Assembly (NCBI RefSeq): GCF_014196925.1
Contig: NZ_JACIEN010000004.1
Coordinates: forward strand, 186,001-250,000
Origin: Chelatococcus caeni
Lineage (GTDB): Bacteria > Pseudomonadota > Alphaproteobacteria > Rhizobiales > Beijerinckiaceae
DNA length: 64,000 nt
Direction: 5' to 3'
Shown: positions 1 through 7,210 of the stretch, piece by piece
How the letters are laid out: every line of letters starts with the position of its first letter
Position numbering within the stretch: the first letter of the stretch is position 1
Position numbers and translations under genes: made by a program
The notes under the pieces: generated by a model
Told to the model about the DNA's origin: nothing
Databases searched by the model: none
What the model saw: the letters and a program-made list of their open reading frames with translations, nothing else

Positions 1-1213
1 ACATCGGCGGGGCTGCGACGTCCCAGCGCCAGAAGCCCGTTCCCTCCTCGTTCAGGAACCGGTTCAGAACCATCTTGTGGACCTCGTCGGCGCCGTCGAC
101 CAGCCGCGCCTGCCGGGCGTAGCGATAGATCCACTCCAGCACCGTATCCTTGGAATAGCCGCGCGCGCCGTTGATCTGGATGGCGACGTCGGCAGCCTCG
201 TGGAGGAGGTTCGCCACGTGGATCTTGGCCATCGAGACTTCCTTGCGGGCGAAGCCGCCGCGGTCGAGCTCCCATGCTGCGCGCATGACGAGGAGCCGGC
301 CGATCTCGATGCGCATGGCGAGCCCGCCGAGCATGAGCTGGATGCTCTCCCGGTCCGCCAGCCGCTGGCCGAAGCCGTGGCGCTCGCCGGCATAGGCCCG
401 CGCGATCTCGACCGAGCGCTTGGCGAGGCCGAGCCAGCGCATGCAATGGGTGAGGCGCGCGGGGCCGAGCCGCACCTGCGTCACCTTCATGCCCCGCCCC
501 TCGCCGAGGAGAATGTCACTCGCCGGAATCTCGAGGCCGTCGAACACGAGCTCGCAATGCCCGCCGTGCTCCTCCGGCCCCATGATGGGAATGCGGCGCT
601 CGATGCGCCATCCCGGCTGGTCCTTGTGGAAGAGGAAGGCGGTGAGGCCGTGACGGGGATCGTCGGACGTGCGCGCGACGAGAATGAAATGGCTCGCCTC
701 CCCGGCCCCGGTGATGAACCATTTGCGGCCGGTGACGACATAGGTGTCGCCGCGTTTTTCGGCGCGCGTGAGCATCATCGACGGGTCGGAGCCGCCGCCC
801 GGATGGGGCTCGGTCATGGCGAAGGCGGAGCGGACCTTGCCCGCGGCGACCGGGGCGAGCCACCGCTCCTGCTGCTGCGGCGTTCCCACCGCCTCCAGCA
901 GCATCATGTTGCCGTCATCCGGAGCCGCCGCGTTGAAGACGACGGGGCCGAAGATGGAGCGGTTCATCTCCTCGTAGCAGACCGCCATGCCGACCTTGCC
1001 GAGCCCGGCGCCCCCCGTCTCCTCCTTGAGCTGCAGGCACCAGAGCCCGGCCGCCCTCGCCTTTTCGCGCAGGGGCCCGAGCAGATCGAGCGTGATGTTG
1101 CCATGCTCGTCGAAGGACCGAGGGTCGGCCTCCAGCGGCAGGATCTCGCGCGCCACGAAATCGGCGATGCGCGCGCGGTAGTCCTCGATCCTCGGGGAGA
1201 TTTCGAAGTTCAT
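1..1213 (-). CDS. Acyl-CoA dehydrogenase (ACAD10/11-like), 3' end outside window
   Basis: FAD-dependent alpha,beta-desaturation of an acyl-CoA ester, electrons passing to electron-transfer flavoprotein. The reverse-strand frame opens at ATG 1213 (MNFEISPRIEDYRARIADF) and stays open to the window edge, about 404 residues, so only the last few residues are missing compared with a usual 405-420. Family marks are visible in order: an N-terminal helical domain, the substrate/FAD loop MTEPHPGGGSDP, RKWFITGAGEA, and near the C-terminus INGARGYSKDTVLEWIYR and ARLVDGADEVHK, the signature of the ACAD10/11 and short-branched acyl group rather than of medium-chain enzymes. A purine-rich GGGGCTGG precedes the start. 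The gene stands alone on this strand here; the natural substrate cannot be read from sequence. A long open frame on the opposite strand is an antisense shadow of this gene. Confidence 0.9.
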   Translation of the reverse strand, partial: MNFEISPRIEDYRARIADFVAREILPLEADPRSFDEHGNITLDLLGPLREKARAAGLWCLQLKEETGGAGLGKVGMAVCYEEMNRSIFGPVVFNAAAPDDGNMMLLEAVGTPQQQERWLAPVAAGKVRSAFAMTEPHPGGGSDPSMMLTRAEKRGDTYVVTGRKWFITGAGEASHFILVARTSDDPRHGLTAFLFHKDQPGWRIERRIPIMGPEEHGGHCELVFDGLEIPASDILLGEGRGMKVTQVRLGPARLTHCMRWLGLAKRSVEIARAYAGERHGFGQRLADRESIQLMLGGLAMRIEIGRLLVMRAAWELDRGGFARKEVSMAKIHVANLLHEAADVAIQINGARGYSKDTVLEWIYRYARQARLVDGADEVHKMVLNRFLNEEGTGFWRWDVAAPPM

Positions 1214-1357
1214 GCCAGCCCCACGACGCTGAAACCAGATCGCTGCCGCCGGCTTCCGGGCAGAGCAGCGGGCTCCACCACGGTATTGGAGGCCTGTGCC
1301 GGGGCCAATCGGGATTTTGCGAAGGTGGGCGGGCGATCGTGCAGCGCCCGCTTGCGC

Positions 1358-1663
1358 TCAGCCGCGCTTGCGGACGAATTCGGTGCGCAGGACGAGGCCC
1401 TTGATGCCGTCGTAGCGGCAGTCGATCTCCTCGACATTGTCGGTGAGGCGGATCGACTTGATGACCGTGCCCTGCTTCAGCGTCTGGTTGGCGCCCTTGA
1501 CCTTGAGGTCCTTGATGAGGGTCACCGAGTCGCCGTCGGCCAGGATGTTGCCGGCGGCATCGCGCACCGCGGCCGCGTCGGCAGCCGCCGCGGCCATCTC
1601 CGCCGCCGGGCGCCATTCACCGGTCGTCTCGTCGTAGACATATTCGTCGTTGTCGTCGGCCAC
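1358..1663 (-). CDS. YjdM/PhnA-family protein lacking the zinc ribbon
   Basis: The C-terminal two thirds match the YjdM (formerly PhnA) domain closely: VRDAAGNILADGDSVTLIKD, then LKVKGANQTLKQGTVIKSI and the ending GIKGLVLRTEFVRKRG. E. coli YjdM carries an N-terminal zinc ribbon with four cysteines; here that part is reduced to DDNDEYVYDETTGEWRP and contains no cysteine at all. The role of the family is not firmly known; the name alkylphosphonate utilisation is historical. I chose GTG 1663 (101 aa) because GAGGC lies just upstream and the conserved part begins there; the frame is open further to ATG 1768, which would add 35 unconserved residues. Single gene, convergent with nothing nearby. Confidence 0.78.
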   Translation of the reverse strand: MADDNDEYVYDETTGEWRPAAEMAAAAADAAAVRDAAGNILADGDSVTLIKDLKVKGANQTLKQGTVIKSIRLTDNVEEIDCRYDGIKGLVLRTEFVRKRG

Positions 1664-1852
1664 GCCTGCCTCGCTTTCAAGATCGTTCCCATCTGCCGGT
1701 CCGGTGCGGGCTGCGACGGACAATCGACATGGATGGCTTGGTGGCACGCTTATATCACATGCTGACACTGTGCAATGTTCCGCCCGTCACGGGCGATTGC
1801 CGGGCGCTCCGGGCGGCCGCTATGCTCGCGCCGTCTGCGGGAGGGTCGAGGC

Positions 1853-2484
1853 ATGATCGGTATAGTGAGTGTGTTCCTGGGCGTCTTCCTGGCTCAGGTC
1901 TCGCCGGGGCCGAACATGATGGCGGTTGCCTCCGCCTCTCTCGGCACGAGCCGCCGGGCGGGCCTTGCGACGGCGGCGGGGGTTGCGACGGGGGTCTTCG
2001 TCTGGGCGATCCTGTTCGCCTTCGGGGTCGGCGCCCTGCTGCAGGCCTTCCCCGAGACCGTCACCGCGATGAAGTTCATCGGCGGCGGCTATCTCCTCTT
2101 CCTTGGCGTGAAGGCGCTGCGCAGTGCCTTCCGGCCGGCGGCAGGGATGCCGGCCGTGGGCCGCGGCGCCCTTCGCGTGCGTGCCGCCTATCGGCTGGGG
2201 CTCGCCGTGGTGATGACGAACCCGAAGGCCGCCCTGATGTGGGTGGCGATCGCCATGTTCCTGGCCTCGACCGCCTCTCTGCGGCGCATTTCCTCCTCAT
2301 CGGGGCCGGAGCATCGGCATCGGCCATGCTGGTCTACGGAACCTATGCGGTGCTGTTCTCGACCGGGGTTGCGGTGCGCGCGTACCAGCGGTTCTTCAGG
2401 GCCATCGAAGGGGCCTTCGGCGCCGTGTTCGGCGCGGTCGGGGCGCATCTTCTCGCCGACGGGGTCAGGGAATTGCGGGCCTGA
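1853..2484 (+). pseudogene. LysE/RhtB-family amino acid exporter, frameshifted
   Basis: An inner-membrane exporter of the LysE/RhtB superfamily (about 210 aa, six helices). From ATG 1853 the frame reads MIGIVSVFLGVFLAQVSPGP, with the diagnostic SPGPNMMAV, to TNPKAALMWVAIAMFLAST; after codon 2270-2272 it runs into unrelated residues. The proper continuation, SAAHFLLIGAGASASAML to LLADGVRELRA stop at 2484, lies in the next frame, joined at about 2273-2277. Restoring one base there (ACC GGC CTC TCT GCG) would give the expected STGLSAAHF. So either the gene has lost one base or the assembly has. Both halves keep coding-like third positions, which suggests a recent event or a sequencing error rather than old decay. 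Confidence 0.8.
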
Positions 2485-2537
2485 GCACGCGCGCGTGCCC
2501 CGCCGGGCAGTGGTCATCGCCGGCTGGCCTGTGCTAG

Positions 2538-4439
2538 ATGTGTGCGACAGGGAGGAGCGCGGAGCCGCGCTCGAAAAGGGCTGCGACAGGCGGCGACTTG
2601 CAGAAAACCTGGCTCACATGGGCCCGCCTCGGGGTGCTCGTCGTTCTTGCATGTGCCGCCGCCGTCTGGGGCGGCACGGCGGCAACGCGCATCTACCTCA
2701 CCGAGACGGCCGCGCGCGGGCAGACCACGCTGCGCCTCGCGGTCGCCGCCCTCCACGGCCACATGCGCCGCTACGAGCCGCTGCCCTCGCTCATCGCCGA
2801 CCATGACGACATCCGCGAGCTGGCGCGCCGGCCGGAGGATCCCGGCCTCAGGGCCGCGGCCAACCGCTATCTCAAGGAAATCAACGGGCTGCTCGAATCG
2901 TCCGACATCTATGTCATGGCCCCGGACGGCGTCACCATCGCAGCCAGCAACCACGACGAGCCGCTGAGCTTCGTCGGCGAGAACTTCAGCTACCGGCCCT
3001 ATTTCCAGGATGCGATGAAGGGCGAGCGCGGCCGCTTCTTCGCGCTCGGCACCACCTCGCTCAAGCGCGGCTACTATTATTCCGCCCCCATCCGCGACGG
3101 GGAGGCGATCCGCGGGGTCGTCGTCTTCAAGGTCGACGTCGACGTCATCGAATTGTCCTGGCGCGGCAGCGACCACGTCATCATCGTCACTGATCCCGAG
3201 GGCATCATCTTCCTGACCGGTCGCGACGAGTGGCGCTATGCCGGGCTCGAGCCGCTGACACCGGAGCGGCTGGCGCGCACCAACGCTTCGCGCCGCTATG
3301 CCGATGCCCGGCTCTATCCGCTGCCCATCGAGAGCCGCGGCAGCGAGGCCGGCCACGCCTTGATGACGATCGGCGAGGCCAATGGCGAACCGCGCGAATA
3401 TCTCGTCCTGACCGAGCCGATGCCGGAGGCCGGCTGGACGGTGAAGGTGCTGCTCGACACGGCCTCGGCCAGGGCCCAGGCCTTCACCGCGCTCGTCGCC
3501 ATCTTCCTGTGCCTCGCCCTTGCCGGCATGGTCGCGGCGGTCGTCCTGCAGCGGCGGGCGCGCATGGCCGAGCGCATGGCCCTGCAGCAGGAGGCCCGCG
3601 AGACGCTGGAGCGGCGGGTCGCCGAGCGCACGCGCGACCTCGCCGCGGTCAACAGCCGGCTCGAGACGGAGGTGGCCGAGCGCCGCGCCACGGAGCAGCG
3701 GCTGCGCCAGACGCAGGACGACCTCATCCAGGCCGGCAAGCTCGCAGCCCTCGGCCAGATGTCGGCGGCGCTGTCGCACGAGTTCAACCAGCCGCTCGCG
3801 GCGCTGCGCACCTATGCCGACAACACGGCCGTGCTCATCGACCATGAGCGCATCGCGGATGCACGCGAGAATGTCACGCGCATCGCCGCCCTTACGGACC
3901 GGCTCGCCACCATCAGCCGCCACCTGCGCAATTTCGCCCGCAAGCCCAACCAGAAGCTGGGCCCCGTCGACGTACACGAGGTGGTGCGCGACACGCTCGA
4001 GATCGTGGCGTGGCGGCTCAAGGCCGCTCAGGCCGAGCTCGTGATCGACCTTGGCGAAGGCCCGCTCATGGTGCGCGGCGGTGCCGTGCGCCTGCAGCAG
4101 GTGCTGGTCAATCTCATCACCAATGCCGCCGATGCCGTGGAGGGCCGGCCAGAGCGCACCATCACGCTCCGCGCCGAGCGGCAGGGCGGACACGTGCTCA
4201 TCAGCGTGAGCGACCCGGGCCCCGGCGTGCCGGACGCCATCGCCGGGCGCATCTTCGATCCCTTCTTCACGACCAAGGGCGTCGGCAAGGGCCTCGGCCT
4301 CGGCCTGTCGATCTCCTACAACATCATCCAGGATTTCGGCGGCAATCTCCTCGTCGCCAACGCGCCGGGGGGCGGCGCGGTCTTCACCATCGAGCTCGAG
4401 GCGACGGATCTCAGCGCGCCCCGGGAGGCGGCCGAATGA
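2538..4439 (+). CDS. DctB-like sensor histidine kinase
   Basis: Membrane sensor of a two-component system, 633 aa in this reading. Order: cytoplasmic start, TM1 about residues 26-48, a large periplasmic double-Cache/PDC-type sensor region (about 50-315, with SYRPYFQDAMKGERGRFFALG, typical of DctB-like sensors of C4-dicarboxylates), TM2 about 316-337, a charged coiled coil, then the kinase core: H-box ALSHEFNQPLAALRTYADN with His414, N-box NLITNAADAVEG, G1 DPGPGVPD, F-box FDPFFTTK and G2 GKGLGLGLSIS. It overlaps the regulator gene by four bases (ATGA), so the pair is coupled. The start is uncertain: ATG 2538 has no clear ribosome site; an in-frame TTG at 2598 just before the first helix is an alternative. 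Position before a TAXI-TRAP system suggests it senses that transporter's substrate. Confidence 0.87.
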   Translation: MCATGRSAEPRSKRAATGGDLQKTWLTWARLGVLVVLACAAAVWGGTAATRIYLTETAARGQTTLRLAVAALHGHMRRYEPLPSLIADHDDIRELARRPEDPGLRAAANRYLKEINGLLESSDIYVMAPDGVTIAASNHDEPLSFVGENFSYRPYFQDAMKGERGRFFALGTTSLKRGYYYSAPIRDGEAIRGVVVFKVDVDVIELSWRGSDHVIIVTDPEGIIFLTGRDEWRYAGLEPLTPERLARTNASRRYADARLYPLPIESRGSEAGHALMTIGEANGEPREYLVLTEPMPEAGWTVKVLLDTASARAQAFTALVAIFLCLALAGMVAAVVLQRRARMAERMALQQEARETLERRVAERTRDLAAVNSRLETEVAERRATEQRLRQTQDDLIQAGKLAALGQMSAALSHEFNQPLAALRTYADNTAVLIDHERIADARENVTRIAALTDRLATISRHLRNFARKPNQKLGPVDVHEVVRDTLEIVAWRLKAAQAELVIDLGEGPLMVRGGAVRLQQVLVNLITNAADAVEGRPERTITLRAERQGGHVLISVSDPGPGVPDAIAGRIFDPFFTTKGVGKGLGLGLSISYNIIQDFGGNLLVANAPGGGAVFTIELEATDLSAPREAAE

Positions 4440-5785
4440 GCGGGCCGCAGATCCTGCTCGCCGACGACGAGGACGACCTGCGCATCGCCTCGGTCCAGGG
4501 GCTGGAACTCGCCGGCTTTGCCGTGCGCGGCTTCGCCAGCGCCGAGGAGGTGCTGAGCCGCGTCGGCTACGACTTCGACGGCCTCGTGATGACGGACATC
4601 CGCATGCCCGGCATGGACGGCATGTCGCTGATGAACCGCATCCACGAGATCGACCCGGACATTCCCGTCGTCCTGCTCACCGGCCATGCGGACGTGCAGC
4701 TCGCGGTCCGCGCCATGCGCGAAGGCGCCTACGACTTCGTCGAGAAGCCCTTCACGGTGCAGAACCTCGGCGACATCGCCCGCCGGGCGCTCGACCGGCG
4801 CACCCTCGTCCTCGAGAACCGCCGCCTCAGGGCGCTGGCGGGCAAGCGGGACGACATCGAGACGCGCCTGCCCGGACGCAGCGCGCTGATGGTCGACCTG
4901 CGCTACCGGCTGCGCGCCATCGCCGCGACCGACGCCGACGTGCTGATCGTCGGCGACACGGGGACGGGCAAGGAGGTCGCCGCCCGCGCCCTGCACGACA
5001 TCAGCGCCCGCGCGGGACGGCCGGTCGTCGCCATCAACTGCGCCGCGATGCCGGCGGCGCTGATGGAGAGCGAGCTTTTCGGCCACGAGGCGGGCGCCTT
5101 CCCCGGCGCCTTGCGGCCGCGCTACGGCAAGTTCGAGCACGCGCGCGGCGGCACCATCCTGCTCGACGAGATCGGCTCCATGCCGCTGGAGCTGCAGGCC
5201 AAGCTGCTGCGCGTCATCCAGGAGCGGGTCATCACCCGCCTCGGCTCCAACGAGCCGGTGCCGCTCGACGTGCGCTTCATCGCCCTCAGCAAGTCCGACC
5301 TCGACAAGGAAGTGGCGGCGGGGCGCTTCCGCGCCGACCTCTATTACTGCCTCAACGTCGTCAGCCTGCGCATGCCCGCCCTCGCCGCCCGGCCGGAGGA
5401 CATACCGCTGCTGTTCCTGCAGCTCGTGGCCGAGGCCCGGGCGCGCTACAGGCGCGACGACATCGAGGTGCCGGCCCATGTCATCGCCGCCGTCAGCCAG
5501 CGGGCCTGGCCCGGAAACGTGCGCGAATTGCGCAACGCGGCCGACCGCTTCGTCCTCGGTCTCGGCGTCGCCGACGAGGAGGGCGCCGATGATGACCCGG
5601 GCGAACCGGCGAGCCTCGCCAGCCGGGTGGCGGATTACGAGAAGCGCCTCATCGCCTCGGCGCTCGCGGCGAGCGGCGGCGCGCTCAAGCCCGTCTACGA
5701 GGGCTTCGGCATCTCGCGCAAGACGCTCTACGAGAAGATGCAGAAATACGGCCTCACCCGCCAGGCCGCCGTCGGCCAGGATTGA
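4436..5785 (+). CDS. DctD-like NtrC-family response regulator with GAFPGA variant
   Basis: Partner regulator of the kinase just upstream (ATGA overlap). Receiver domain residues 5-120 with acidic pocket ADDEDD, phospho-acceptor Asp54 in MTDIRMPGMDG and Lys in VEKPF; AAA+ domain with Walker A GDTGTGKE, Walker B GGTILLDEI and arginine-finger region FRADLYYCLN; C-terminal Fis-type HTH ending GISRKTLYEKMQKYGL. The length (449 aa) is normal. The odd feature is the sigma-54 contact loop: residues 220-225 read GAFPGA (Pro223, codon 5102-5104 CCC) instead of the near-invariant GAFTGA. In studied NtrC-type activators changes of this Thr usually abolish activation with sigma-54, so this subfamily may act with sigma-70 or as a repressor. 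It probably controls the downstream TAXI transporter through the palindrome at 5806. Confidence 0.9.
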   Translation: MSGPQILLADDEDDLRIASVQGLELAGFAVRGFASAEEVLSRVGYDFDGLVMTDIRMPGMDGMSLMNRIHEIDPDIPVVLLTGHADVQLAVRAMREGAYDFVEKPFTVQNLGDIARRALDRRTLVLENRRLRALAGKRDDIETRLPGRSALMVDLRYRLRAIAATDADVLIVGDTGTGKEVAARALHDISARAGRPVVAINCAAMPAALMESELFGHEAGAFPGALRPRYGKFEHARGGTILLDEIGSMPLELQAKLLRVIQERVITRLGSNEPVPLDVRFIALSKSDLDKEVAAGRFRADLYYCLNVVSLRMPALAARPEDIPLLFLQLVAEARARYRRDDIEVPAHVIAAVSQRAWPGNVRELRNAADRFVLGLGVADEEGADDDPGEPASLASRVADYEKRLIASALAASGGALKPVYEGFGISRKTLYEKMQKYGLTRQAAVGQD

Positions 5786-5805
5786 CCGGGCAGTCGGGGG
5801 CGCTC

Positions 5806-5855
5806 GGGTGGAATTCCACCCACGAGTGCCGGCGAAATGTTACGATTTCCACCCA
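5806..5855 (+). promoter_or_regulatory. Probable regulator binding sites upstream of the TAXI transporter
   Basis: GGGTGGAATTCCACCC (5806-5821) is a perfect 16-bp palindrome; its half site TTCCACCC recurs at 5847-5854 in GATTTCCACCCA, 33 bp further on, about three helical turns. They lie in the 211-base gap between the DctD-like gene and the binding protein. The rest of the gap shows no gene. I saw no acceptable -24/-12 element; the best, AGGCACGGCTGCGTGT near 5926, lacks the GC at -12. TTGACG at about 5877 could be a -35 but has no good partner. Inference: operator for the DctD-like regulator. Confidence 0.5.
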
Positions 5856-5996
5856 TTGCCGTTGCCTTGACGCAAAAAGATGCATTTGCCGCCCATGAAT
5901 GATTGTCTCGCAGGCACGGCTGCGTGTTGATGCGATCGGAGCCGAAGTGTGGATGGGAACCCGCACCGGCAACCCGCATTCGCAAGGGAGGAAACG

Positions 5997-6971
5997 ATGC
6001 GCAAGATCACGCTTGCGGCGCTCGGCGCCGCCGCGCTTTTCCTGGCCGCTCCGGCCGTCGCGCAGGACAAGACCGGCTGGCCGCAGAGCCTGACCATCGG
6101 CACCGCCAGCCAGGGCGGCACCTACTTCATCTACGGCAACGGCCTCGCGAACTTCATCAGCGAGAAGCTGGGCGTCAACGCCTCGGCCGAGGTGACCGGC
6201 GGCCCGGTGCAGAACGCCACGCTCGTGCAGACCGGCGACCACCAGATCGGCCTCGTCACCATGGGCCCGGCCTATGAGGCCTGGACCGGCAAGAGCGAGC
6301 TCGCCCCGGGCGTCGAGCACACGGACCTGCGCGCCCTCTTCCCCATGTACCAGACGCCGTTCCAGGTCGTGGCCCTGAAGTCGTCGGGCATCAAGGACGT
6401 CAAGGATCTCGCCGGCAAGCGCGTGGCCGTGGGCCCCGCCGGCGGTACCGCCGCCACCTATTGGCCGCGCTTCTTCGAGGTCCTCGAGGTCAAGCCGGTC
6501 GTCAGCTATGCCGGCGCCAACGACGCCACCAGCCAGGTCAAGGACGGGCTGATCGACGCCTTCGCCTTCGCGGCCGGCGTGCCGATCTCGGCCTTCGCCC
6601 AGATCGCCGCCGAGAACCCGGTCAACATCTTCTCCTTCACCAAGGAGCAGCAGAAGGCCGTCCTCGACAAGATGCCGGAGCTCGCCGAGTTCCAGATCCC
6701 CGGCGGCCTCTACCAGGGCTTCCCCGATCCGCAGGACACGGTGAGCCTGTGGAACTTCGCCGTGGCCCACAAGGACATGCCCGAGAGCCTGGCCTATGAG
6801 ATCGTGAAGCTCGTGATGGAGAACAACGATCGCATGAAGCAGATCCACTCGACGGCGTCCGAGACCGTGCCCGGCCACGTCGACCGCAACAGCTTCCTGC
6901 CCTACCACCCGGGCGCCGTGCGCTACTTCGAGGAAAAGGGCATCCAGATCCCGGACAACCTCAAGGGCTGA
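5997..6971 (+). CDS. TAXI-family TRAP transporter solute-binding protein
   Basis: Periplasmic binding protein of a TRAP-TAXI system (NMT1/THI5-like fold, 324 aa). Signal peptide MRKITLAALGAAALFLAAPAVA with cleavage before QDKTGW; the family hallmark LTIGTASQGGTYFIYGNGLA follows, then VTGGPVQNATLVQTG, VAVGPAGGTAATYWPRF and DGLIDAFAFAAGVP. ATG 5997 is fixed by AAGGGAGG upstream. TAXI proteins always pair with fused permeases, and one follows at 7211. Known TAXI ligands include glutamate and 2-oxoglutarate-type acids; the ligand here is not readable. Followed at 6980 by a strong hairpin. Confidence 0.93.
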   Translation: MRKITLAALGAAALFLAAPAVAQDKTGWPQSLTIGTASQGGTYFIYGNGLANFISEKLGVNASAEVTGGPVQNATLVQTGDHQIGLVTMGPAYEAWTGKSELAPGVEHTDLRALFPMYQTPFQVVALKSSGIKDVKDLAGKRVAVGPAGGTAATYWPRFFEVLEVKPVVSYAGANDATSQVKDGLIDAFAFAAGVPISAFAQIAAENPVNIFSFTKEQQKAVLDKMPELAEFQIPGGLYQGFPDPQDTVSLWNFAVAHKDMPESLAYEIVKLVMENNDRMKQIHSTASETVPGHVDRNSFLPYHPGAVRYFEEKGIQIPDNLKG

Positions 6972-6979
6972 GCCCTGGC

Positions 6980-7009
6980 GGCGCGGGGCGGCACGCTCCT
7001 CCCCGCGCC
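6980..7009 (+). terminator. Hairpin after TAXI binding-protein gene
   Basis: GGCGCGGGG (6980-6988) pairs perfectly with CCCCGCGCC (7001-7009), loop 12 bases, starting nine bases after the stop codon. There is no U-tract, so full termination is doubtful; it more likely protects the binding-protein mRNA or attenuates the permease. The remaining gap to 7210 (239 bases in all) holds nothing else I recognise. Confidence 0.55.
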
Positions 7010-7210
7010 ACGTCCGGCCGCGCACCGGCTGACCGCAGACCCGTATCGCAGGCGGGCCGACGCCCTCCGTCGGCCGCCCCGGCGCTGCACGCCGCGCACC
7101 AAGGCGAAACGTGATGCACCGCCTGCAATGGCAGGCCGGTTCGGCTACCATATGCCGGCCGCCCGGCGGCTGGACGATGATCCAACGCATGTTCGAGGCG
7201 AGGGCTTGCG

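Noticed and set aside
77-1765. 562-codon open frame on the plus strand
   Set aside because: It is antisense to the acyl-CoA dehydrogenase and YjdM genes; high GC removes stops in that frame and the translation has no family motif.
2514-4193. 559-codon minus-strand frame under the sensor kinase
   Set aside because: Antisense shadow of a clear histidine kinase with all boxes on the plus strand.
5915-5945. Sigma-54 promoter for the TAXI operon
   Set aside because: The best match AGGCACGGCTGCGTGT has the GG but not the GC at -12; not acceptable.
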